From Deltaproteobacteria bacterium (GTDB lineage: Bacteria; Desulfobacterota; Binatia; DP-6): 5,585 nucleotides of DNA. The notes beneath the pieces were generated by a model. The model searched no databases. It saw nothing but the letters and a program-made list of their open reading frames with translations, and was not told the DNA's origin. The stretch is from contig VBLD01000153.1 of assembly GCA_005879205.1 (NCBI GenBank), positions 1 through 5,585 on the forward strand, read 5' to 3'. Each line of letters opens with the position of its first letter. The stretch's first letter is position 1. The translations under genes and the position numbers were made by a program. This document shows positions 1-5,559 of the stretch, piece after piece.

Positions 1-14
1 GGGCACGCCGGTCA

Positions 15-61
15 CCCCGGCTCGACCCGAGGCGCCCCGGCTTCGATCGAGCGCTCCCCGG
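15..61. repeat. Loose 20-21 nt GC-rich direct repeat
   Basis: The hexamer CCCCGG begins at 15, 35 and 56, so it recurs every 20-21 nt. The first two copies share a longer core (CCCCGGCT, then a CGA-containing segment, then GAG and GC). The third copy keeps only CCCCGGC. The array may extend left beyond the window. In DNA this GC-rich such a match can arise by chance, and no function is implied. Confidence 0.3.
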
Positions 62-154
62 CCGCCGTCATGGGTCGGATTCGAGGGAGCAAGCCGTATG
101 CCCCTTGCGACCTTGCCGGGGGACCGGTCGCTCGTGGCCGAGGCGCAAGGATCA

Positions 155-166
155 TGCAGCGCTGCA
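155..166. repeat. 12-nt perfect palindrome
   Basis: TGCAGCGCTGCA reads identically on both strands. It lies about 23 nt past the stop codon of the small minus-strand gene. The arms are short and no T-run follows on either strand, so it does not look like an intrinsic terminator. It could be a protein-binding site or chance. Confidence 0.25.
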
Positions 167-188
167 CGACGGCACGCGCGTTCCGCCG

Positions 189-488
189 TCAGGCGGGCTG
201 GCCGGCGTTGGTACCTCCCGAGCCGGGAAGCTGCGAGAAGACGAGCTTCAGGCGGCGCAGCGCCTGAAGGTTCGAATCCATGCCGACCAGCTGCCTGATC
301 AGCGCCTGCACCTGATCGCACGCCCAGGAGATTTCCTGCGGGGTCAGGGCCGAGACGGCGCGCTGTAGCGACTCGTACAGCGTGAGTAGCTCCGCAACGT
401 CGCGGACGCCGTTCTGGGTGAGCCGGTGCATGAGCTCGCCGTAGTAGCGCATGAGCTGGTCTGCGTCCCGGCGGATGTCGGTGGCCAT
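189..488 (-). CDS. Small helical protein of unknown function (99 aa)
   Basis: I do not recognise this protein and assign no function. About 85 of its 99 residues look alpha-helical, with heptad-like spacing of Leu, Val and Ile (for example around LLTLYESLQRAVSAL and VQALIRQLVGM). A short Gly/Ser/Pro-rich flexible tail follows. It has no signal peptide or membrane segment, so it should be a small cytoplasmic helical-bundle or coiled-coil protein. The ATG start is well supported: AAGGGAG lies 5 nt upstream on the minus strand. The stop is TGA at 189-191. It is transcribed divergently from the sensor kinase, so the two may share a control region. A partner or regulator of the kinase is possible but nothing in the sequence shows it. 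Confidence 0.75.
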   Translation of the reverse strand: MATDIRRDADQLMRYYGELMHRLTQNGVRDVAELLTLYESLQRAVSALTPQEISWACDQVQALIRQLVGMDSNLQALRRLKLVFSQLPGSGGTNAGQPA

Positions 489-574
489 GCCGTCTCCCTT
501 CGGCCGTGCCCGCCTGGTGCGGGTCTTCCCCCATTGACGCCCGGAGGCAGCGAGGTCTACATCCAGCGCTCACC
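489..574. promoter_or_regulatory. Divergent intergenic region, small gene / sensor kinase
   Basis: This 86-nt stretch separates two outward-facing starts and must hold or adjoin the promoters of both genes. I see no convincing -35/-10 pair. If the kinase instead starts at the GTG at 506, the gap shrinks to 17 nt and the promoters would have to lie inside the neighbouring coding regions. That is one reason to prefer the later start. Confidence 0.4.
494..500 (-). promoter_or_regulatory. Ribosome binding site of the small helical protein
   Basis: On the minus strand AAGGGAG sits 5 nt before the ATG at 488-486. It is one of the clearest Shine-Dalgarno matches in the window and fixes the start of the small gene. 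Confidence 0.7.
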
Positions 575-1798
575 GTGAAGCAACAGAAAAGTGTCGGGGC
601 CGCGACACTCGCAGCATCCCACCCTTCCCCGCTCGATGTCCTCCGGCTGGAGCAGTTCCTGGATCTCCAGCGCAGTCTCCTCGCGGTTGCGGGCGACGCC
701 GAGGGACTGCCCGCACGCTTCGTGCAGGCCGCGGCCGCCTTCCTCGGGGTCGAGCGGGCGGCGGTCGGCATCGTCGACGACGGTCGCTACCGCCTCCTCG
801 CGACGCACGGCCTCGACGCTGCGTACCGGGCCCGCTTCGACGGCCTCGCCGTCCACGACGAGATGATCGGGCCCGTGCTGGCCGGGAATCGACCGCTCGT
901 GCTGCCCGCCGCGGCCGACGGGAGTGGTGCCCGCACGCTGCTGCTGCCGTTCGGCACGACGACATCGGATGCGGGCGGCGGGCTGGCCGGCGCGCTGCAC
1001 GTGATCCTGCCGCCCGGCGGGCTCCCCGACGACGACGTCAACCTGGCGCGCACGCTCGCCGTCCTGGCAGGGGTGGCGCTGGCGAACGCCCGGCAGGCAG
1101 GACGCCTCGCCCGCATCGCACGCTTGAAGGGCGATGCGCTGAGCGCCATGGCGCACGACCTGCGTGCGCCGCTGAACGCGCTCGTCGGCTACACGAGCCT
1201 GCTCGGCGAAGGCGCGTTCGGCGTCCTCACCGAGGAGCAACGCGGCGTCGCCGCCACGCTCGAGCGCCAGGCGATCGAGCTCGTCGACCTGCTCGGCGCC
1301 ACCCTCGACGTCGCCCGGCTCGAGACCGGCCAGCTTCCGCTGCGCATCGAGACCTTCGGCCTGGCGGACGTCTTCGCCGCACTCGCCGCCGGCACGTTCG
1401 CGCAGGCGAGCCACGACGGGCTCGTGATCTGGCGCACCGCACCCGGTCTGCCCCCGCTGCGCAGCGATCGGGTGAAGGTGAAGGAGATCGTCCAGAACCT
1501 GGTCGACAACGCCCTCAAGCACCGCGGCGGGCGCGGGGTGGAGGTCGACGTCGGCCTCGCTCCCGACGCCACGCGGGTACGGATCACGGTCCGCGACCGG
1601 GGTCAGGGGATCGCCGCCGAGGTGCTGCCTCGCCTCTTCGAACCGTTCAGCCCGGGCGACGGCCGCAGCACGGGCTTCGGGCTCTACATCGTGCGCTGCT
1701 TCGCCGAGGCGCTGGGAGGGCGCGTCGCTGCCCGGAGCCAGCCCGGCGAGGGCACGGCGGTCACGGTCGAGCTGCCGCTCGCCGTCCCGGCTCGCTAG
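575..1798 (+). CDS. Soluble GAF-domain sensor histidine kinase
   Basis: This is a cytoplasmic two-component sensor kinase that would autophosphorylate on histidine and pass the phosphate to a response regulator. Counting from the GTG at 575 (407 aa), residues about 22-175 form a GAF-like sensor domain. A linker helix leads into the HisKA dimerisation domain, whose H-box AHDLRAPL carries the phospho-acceptor His194. The HATPase_c domain follows: N-box EIVQNLVDNALKH (Asn312), G1 box DRGQG (Asp341), F-box LFEPF (from 354) and G2 box TGFGL (366-370). All key catalytic residues are present. There is no transmembrane segment, signal peptide or receiver domain, so it senses an internal signal or needs a partner. 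No response regulator is in the window, making it an orphan here. The start is uncertain: the frame is open back to a GTG at 506, but those 23 extra residues look non-coding, and neither start has a well-spaced ribosome site. Confidence 0.9.
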   Translation: MKQQKSVGAATLAASHPSPLDVLRLEQFLDLQRSLLAVAGDAEGLPARFVQAAAAFLGVERAAVGIVDDGRYRLLATHGLDAAYRARFDGLAVHDEMIGPVLAGNRPLVLPAAADGSGARTLLLPFGTTTSDAGGGLAGALHVILPPGGLPDDDVNLARTLAVLAGVALANARQAGRLARIARLKGDALSAMAHDLRAPLNALVGYTSLLGEGAFGVLTEEQRGVAATLERQAIELVDLLGATLDVARLETGQLPLRIETFGLADVFAALAAGTFAQASHDGLVIWRTAPGLPPLRSDRVKVKEIVQNLVDNALKHRGGRGVEVDVGLAPDATRVRITVRDRGQGIAAEVLPRLFEPFSPGDGRSTGFGLYIVRCFAEALGGRVAARSQPGEGTAVTVELPLAVPAR

Positions 1799-2744
1799 AC
1801 GCCCCGAAGCGCGCCATGAAGTACTCGCAGGTCCGGCGCATGCCGTCGGCGAAGTCGACGCTCGGCCGGTAGCCGAGGAGCCGCTCGGCCTTGCCGATGT
1901 CGGCGAGCGTGTGGCGCACGTCGCCGGCCCGCGACGCAACATGCTCGCGCACCAGGCGGCGCCCGAGGAAGTCGCCAATGGCGTCCGCGATGGCGATGAG
2001 CGAGTGCCGCGTCCCGCACGCGACGTTGAACACCTGGCCCGACACGCCCGGCGTCTCCATCGCGCGCAGGTTCCCCTGCACGACGTTGTCGATGTAGGTG
2101 AAGTCGCGCGACTGCTCGCCGTCGCCGTGCACCTCGAGCGCGCGGTCCTGGAGGGCGAGCTCGAGGAAGCGCGGGATGACGGCCGAGTACTTCGACTCCG
2201 GATTCTGCCGTGGGCCGAAGACGTTGAAGTACCGGATGCTGACCGTCTCGAGGCCATACAGCCGCGCAAACGTCTGGCAGTAGTGCTCGGCGGCGAGCTT
2301 GGAGACCGCGTAGGGCGAGATCGGATTCGCCGGCAGCGTCTCGACCTTGGGGAGCGTCGGGTCGTCGCCGTAGACCGACGACGACGAGGCGTAGACGACG
2401 CGCCGGACCTTCGCCTCGCGGCAGGCCATCAGGAGGACGAGCGTCCCGGTGACGTTGACGTCGTTCGAGCTGAGGGGGTCGTCGACCGAGCGCGGCACCG
2501 AGCGGAGCGCGGCCTGGTGGAAGACGCCGTCCACCCCGGCCACCGCCCGCTTCACCGCGTGCGGGTCGCGCAGGTCGCCCTCGATCAGCTCCACCTCGCC
2601 GATCGCCTCCAGGTTCTCGCGCCGGCCAGTCGAGAAATTGTCGAGGATGCGGACCCGGTCGCCCCGGCGCCGGAGCGCCTCGGCGATGTTCGAACCGATG
2701 AAACCGGCGCCGCCGGTCACCACGTAGGTCTTTCCCTGGCTCAC
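1761..2744 (-). CDS. NAD-dependent UDP-sugar 4-epimerase, Gne/WbpP-like
   Basis: This is an extended short-chain dehydrogenase/reductase that probably interconverts the C4 hydroxyl of a UDP-hexose (UDP-glucose/galactose or UDP-GlcNAc/GalNAc) for surface polysaccharide synthesis in the cytoplasm. From the GTG at 2744 (327 aa), the Rossmann motif TGGAGFIG gives Gly11-x2-Gly14-x2-Gly17. Asp35 sits at the end of beta 2 for the adenosine ribose, and the GDLRD and HQAA motifs follow. The active site is SSSS at 120-123 with Tyr145-x3-Lys149 (PYAVSK). RYFNVFGPRQ (171-180) and SRDFTYIDNV (212-221) are substrate-domain hallmarks. The VPRS motif and the serine run resemble WbpP/Gne more than GalE, but substrate cannot be settled by eye. 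In-frame GTG (2771) and TTG (2780) starts would add 9 or 12 basic residues. I chose the start just before the nucleotide-binding strand. Its 3' end overlaps the convergent kinase gene by 38 nt. Confidence 0.88.
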   Translation of the reverse strand: MSQGKTYVVTGGAGFIGSNIAEALRRRGDRVRILDNFSTGRRENLEAIGEVELIEGDLRDPHAVKRAVAGVDGVFHQAALRSVPRSVDDPLSSNDVNVTGTLVLLMACREAKVRRVVYASSSSVYGDDPTLPKVETLPANPISPYAVSKLAAEHYCQTFARLYGLETVSIRYFNVFGPRQNPESKYSAVIPRFLELALQDRALEVHGDGEQSRDFTYIDNVVQGNLRAMETPGVSGQVFNVACGTRHSLIAIADAIGDFLGRRLVREHVASRAGDVRHTLADIGKAERLLGYRPSVDFADGMRRTCEYFMARFGASSEPGRRAAARP

Positions 2745-2814
2745 CCTGAGGACTCTACGTAGGGGCGCCACGAGTCGCAAGTCAAAGCGAGGACGGGCGG
2801 ACGAGGACCTCGCC
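2745..2814. promoter_or_regulatory. Divergent intergenic region, epimerase / lyase-like gene
   Basis: About 70 nt separate the two outward-facing GTG starts of two carbohydrate-related genes, so both promoters must sit here or just inside the coding regions. I could not pick out a convincing -35/-10 pair, inverted-repeat operator or riboswitch. Confidence 0.4.
2803..2807 (+). promoter_or_regulatory. Ribosome binding site of the lyase-like gene
   Basis: GAGGA lies 7 nt before the GTG at 2815. It supports that start even though it gives an unusually long N-terminus before the hydrophobic core of the signal peptide. No ATG or GTG in the same frame lies between 2815 and the signal core. Confidence 0.55.
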
Positions 2815-5559
2815 GTGCGGCTTGCCGGGTCCGCGGGCCGATGTTACGACCTCGCGTCCATCCGACCGGATTCGCAGCACGGCCGACGGATCCTCGTCCG
2901 GGCGCTGTTGGCCCTCGGGCTCGCGTGCGACGCGCACGCCGCCCCGGCACGTCTCGCCGTGGCCCTCGGCCTCGGGGAGACGGCCGGGGTCCGGCGGGAG
3001 GCGTGGCCGGCCGCCGCCAGCGTGCCGCTGCCGCGGGGGCGCCTGCGCGACCCGGGCTTGTGGGTGGCCGCGCCGGGAGGCCGGGAGACGGCCGCGCAGG
3101 CACGCGTTCTCGAGCGGTGGCCCGACGGCTCGATCCGTTGGCTGCGGGTCGATTTTCTGGCCGACGTCGCCGCCGGTGGACAGGCGACCTACACACTGCA
3201 CGACGGCCCACCGCCGCATCCGCTCCGCGGCGGCATCCGCCGCGAGGAGCGCGCGGAAACCCGCGTACTCGACACGGGACCGCTCCAGGTGACCGTGCCG
3301 GGGACCGGAACGACGCTCGCCGAGCTCGCCGCAGGTTCCCATCGTGTCCCGATCGCCCTGCCCGCCCTCCACGTCGAGGGGGCCGCACCGGCCACCGCCA
3401 CCGTCGCACGCCTCGCGGTCGAGAGCGTCGGACCGGTCTGCACCGAGCTGCTCGTCACGGGCCGGTATCCGCAGGGAATCGACTACGAGGCCCGTCTCGC
3501 GGTGTTCGCGGGGCAGCCGTGGATCCGCCTGCAGCTCACCGTGACGAACGTGGCCGATGCCGAATTCGCGCCCATCCGATCGCTCGCGCTGGCCTTCGCG
3601 GGACCGTTCGCGCGTGCCGCGCTCGGCATCGACGCCGCGAGCCGCGCCTTCACGGACCTCGGTGCGGACCGTCACGAGCTCGTCCAGACCGACGCCGAGC
3701 CCGTCCAGGTGGATGGTGAGCGCGGCGGCCGCCACGGCGACGGATGGGTGCGCGCGATCGCCAAGGATACGGCGCTGACCGTCGTCAGCCGTTACTTCTG
3801 GCAGGAGTACCCCGAGGCGATCGAGGTGACCGCCGACCGCCTCCGCCTGGATCTGCTCGCCGGGCGGGACACCCCCGTGCTGTTCGGCACCGGGGCCGCC
3901 AAGACGCACGAGCTCTGGGTGGCGCTCGAGCCGCTCGACGGCGCGACCGCGCCCGCGACGCTCGCCGCCGGGCTGCGCGCGCCGCTCCTGGCGCTGCCGC
4001 CCGCCGAGTGGATCGTCGCGAGTCGCGCCCTGCCCCAGGCCCTGGATCCGGCGGCTCCTGGCGCGCGCGACTTCCTCGCGCGGCTCGCCACCGCGGTCGG
4101 CAAGTACCAGGCGAATGCCCGGACCGAGCGCTGGGACGACGGCCCGCCGATCCCGTGCACCGCCCGCACCGCCGAGCATCCTCGCCAGGGATTCTACGGG
4201 GTGTTCAACTGGGGCGACTGGAACTTTCCCGGATACCGCGACCACGCCGACGGCTGCGACGCCTGGGGCAATCTCGAGTACGACCTGTCCCAGGTGCTCG
4301 GTCTCGCCTGGGCGGCGACCGCGAGCCCGCTCTTTCTCGAGACGCTCGTTCCCGCCGTCCGGCACTATCGCGACGTGGACGTGATCCACCACGCGCCCGG
4401 CCACCCCCAGTGGGTCGGCCTCAACCATCCCCACACGGCCATGCACTTCACGTTCGGCAAGCCGGCCTACGTCGATCTCGGCCATACCTGGACCGAGGGG
4501 CTCCTGACCTACTATCGGCTGAGCGGTGAAACGCGCGCCCTCGACGCCGCCCGCGGGATCGCGGACGCGCTCCGGCCGCTCGCCGCCCATGCCGACAACC
4601 CGCGCAAGCTCGGCTGGCCGATGATCGCGCTGGTCGCGGTGTACGACGCGACCGGCGAACGATCCTACCTGGGGGCCGCGCAGGCGTATGCGGACGCGGC
4701 GCTCAGAGCCTATCGGCCCTCGCCCGCCGGCGGCGACTGGAAGATGGGTATCCTCGCCGATGGGCTCGCCGCGGTCCATGCCGCCACCGGCGACGACCGG
4801 ATTCGTCGCTGGCTCGTCAGCTACGCCGATACGCTGCTCGCAAGTCCGCGTCGCTGGACCGACCCACGCTACGCGCTGCCGCTCGGCTATCTCGCGGCCG
4901 CGAGCGGGGATCGGCGCTACCGCGCGGCCGCGCTCGACGTCGCGAGCCACCTCACGATCCCCGCCCTGGGAAAGCAACTCGCGATTGCGGGACGCACCGG
5001 CTTCCGGCTGCTCGCGCCGCTCGCCGCCGCTACACCCTCCCCCGCCGCTCCTCCGCGGCCGTCGGCACCCGCACCGCGACGACCGTCACCGTCGGTTGAA
5101 GTCGGCCTCCACCGTCCGCTCGCCGATGCCGCGCACGCAGAAGCGCAGTGCCCGTCCTTCGGGTGTCTTGACGACGTACTCGCGTCCCACCTCGAGAACG
5201 AGATCGGGCGGCAGGTGCTCGCGCGCCATCGTGCGCACGAGACCGGGTTGCCGCTCGCCCCAGGCCTCTTCCGCCGGGATGCGCAGCTCGCGCGTTTCGC
5301 CCGCGCGCATGCCCGCGAGCCGTGCCTCGAGTGGCGGAAAGAGCTGTCCTCCGCCAACCAGGATCGACAAGGGTCCGCAGTCCCCCGTCGAATCGATCAG
5401 CTCGCCGTTCGCCAGCCGGACGGTGTACTCGAGCGTCACCACGCGACCGGCTGCGACGTCCATCAGCGCAGCCCCCGGCCGAGCTGCCGCACGATCGCGC
5501 CGAGCAGATCTGGCGCACCGGCCGATCCGCCCTTGGTGACCAGCGGCAGACCGGCATAG
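2815..5559 (+). CDS. Exported PcRGLX/YetA-like polysaccharide lyase-family protein (3' end suspect)
   Basis: The protein resembles the PcRGLX/YetA-like group (PL26 exo-rhamnogalacturonan lyases and the related PL42 rhamnose-glucuronate lyases), which cleave terminal rhamnose-uronate linkages in plant or microbial polysaccharides. Residues 1-42 form a long signal peptide: RR at 24-25, hydrophobic core about 26-38, and a likely cleavage after AHA (40-42). Residues about 45-150 form a RIFT-barrel domain with VPLPRG and the hallmark WPDGSIRWLRVDF (102-114). A beta-rich domain runs to about 370. An alpha/alpha toroid from about 400 to 740 carries FNWGDWNFPGY (464-474), Asp520-Val-Asp522 followed by His525-His526, and GHTWTEG (556-562). 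Substrate and catalytic residues are not established. Family-like sequence ends near residue 738 (about base 5029). The remaining roughly 175 residues are Pro/Ala/Arg-rich and then antisense to the FKBP gene, probably an artefact of a lost stop. The gene stands alone, divergent from the epimerase. Confidence 0.8.
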   Translation: MRLAGSAGRCYDLASIRPDSQHGRRILVRALLALGLACDAHAAPARLAVALGLGETAGVRREAWPAAASVPLPRGRLRDPGLWVAAPGGRETAAQARVLERWPDGSIRWLRVDFLADVAAGGQATYTLHDGPPPHPLRGGIRREERAETRVLDTGPLQVTVPGTGTTLAELAAGSHRVPIALPALHVEGAAPATATVARLAVESVGPVCTELLVTGRYPQGIDYEARLAVFAGQPWIRLQLTVTNVADAEFAPIRSLALAFAGPFARAALGIDAASRAFTDLGADRHELVQTDAEPVQVDGERGGRHGDGWVRAIAKDTALTVVSRYFWQEYPEAIEVTADRLRLDLLAGRDTPVLFGTGAAKTHELWVALEPLDGATAPATLAAGLRAPLLALPPAEWIVASRALPQALDPAAPGARDFLARLATAVGKYQANARTERWDDGPPIPCTARTAEHPRQGFYGVFNWGDWNFPGYRDHADGCDAWGNLEYDLSQVLGLAWAATASPLFLETLVPAVRHYRDVDVIHHAPGHPQWVGLNHPHTAMHFTFGKPAYVDLGHTWTEGLLTYYRLSGETRALDAARGIADALRPLAAHADNPRKLGWPMIALVAVYDATGERSYLGAAQAYADAALRAYRPSPAGGDWKMGILADGLAAVHAATGDDRIRRWLVSYADTLLASPRRWTDPRYALPLGYLAAASGDRRYRAAALDVASHLTIPALGKQLAIAGRTGFRLLAPLAAATPSPAAPPRPSAPAPRRPSPSVEVGLHRPLADAAHAEAQCPSFGCLDDVLASHLENEIGRQVLARHRAHETGLPLAPGLFRRDAQLARFARAHAREPCLEWRKELSSANQDRQGSAVPRRIDQLAVRQPDGVLERHHATGCDVHQRSPRPSCRTIAPSRSGAPADPPLVTSGRPA
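5030..5092 (-). pseudogene. Out-of-frame C-terminal tail of the FKBP gene
   Basis: On the minus strand this stretch encodes TVTVVAVRVPTAAEERRGRV and then TAG (5032-5030). It aligns well with the last beta strand and tail of E. coli SlyD as I recall it (NVEVVAIREATEEEL), but it is in a different frame from the FKBP body, which stops at 5086. Only 2 nt (5094-5093) separate the body's last conserved residue (Asn123) from this tail, whereas SlyD has about 10 residues there, including the HxLAG loop. It therefore looks like the detached 3' end of the same gene after an out-of-frame deletion of about 28 nt, or a sequence error. It has no start of its own. Confidence 0.65.
5086..5463 (-). CDS. SlyD-like FKBP peptidyl-prolyl isomerase, C-terminally truncated
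   Basis: This is a cytoplasmic FKBP-type cis-trans prolyl isomerase and folding helper of the SlyD class (125 aa as it reads). The first half of the FKBP fold is clear: VVTLEYTVR at 8-16, GELIDST at 20-26, and the signature PLSILVGGGQLFPPLEARL (31-49) followed by GMRAGE. EEAWGE (65-70) matches the SlyD EDAYGE-type motif. Residues about 71-118 are the inserted IF chaperone domain, returning to the FKBP core at TVEADFN (117-123). The frame then ends after two arginines, before the conserved NHPLAG loop and closing beta strand. Those follow in another frame, so the product may be unstable. It has no His-rich metal-binding tail. The ATG overlaps the stop of the upstream gene (TGATG), indicating translational coupling. 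A weak GGGGG lies 8 nt before the ATG. Confidence 0.85.
   Translation of the reverse strand: MDVAAGRVVTLEYTVRLANGELIDSTGDCGPLSILVGGGQLFPPLEARLAGMRAGETRELRIPAEEAWGERQPGLVRTMAREHLPPDLVLEVGREYVVKTPEGRALRFCVRGIGERTVEADFNRR
5461..5465 (-). promoter_or_regulatory. TGATG stop/start coupling site
   Basis: On the minus strand the TGA of the upstream partial gene (5465-5463) shares its A with the ATG of the FKBP gene (5463-5461). This arrangement is typical of translational re-initiation within one operon. Confidence 0.75.

Noticed and set aside
1..15. A possible GTG start on the minus strand at 15-13 running out of the window
   Set aside because: It is only five codons with no ribosome site, too little to support a gene.
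1..267. An open plus-strand frame from the left edge to a TGA at 265-267, possibly the end of an upstream gene
   Set aside because: Its composition is Arg/Gly/Pro/Cys-rich without motifs, and it overlaps the 3' end of the better supported minus-strand small gene.
557..2269. A 570-codon open frame on the minus strand across the kinase and epimerase
   Set aside because: It has low-complexity Arg/Ser/Ala composition with no domain motifs and lies antisense or out of frame to two genes with complete family motifs. It is a shadow of GC-rich codon use.
1911..2762. A 283-codon open frame on the plus strand opposite the epimerase
   Set aside because: It is the exact antisense of the epimerase, with no motifs of its own.
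2890..2945. A lipoprotein signal (lipobox) around Cys38 of the lyase-like protein
   Set aside because: The residues before the Cys are Gly-Leu-Ala and lack the usual Leu at -3. An ordinary signal peptidase cleavage after Ala-His-Ala fits better.
3744..4529. A 261-codon Arg/Pro-rich open frame on the plus strand inside the lyase-like gene
   Set aside because: It is an out-of-frame shadow with repetitive Arg-rich composition.
2782..4977. A 731-codon open frame on the minus strand opposite the lyase-like gene
   Set aside because: It is rich in Arg/Gly/Glu and has no recognisable domain. The opposite strand has a ribosome site, a signal peptide and family motifs.
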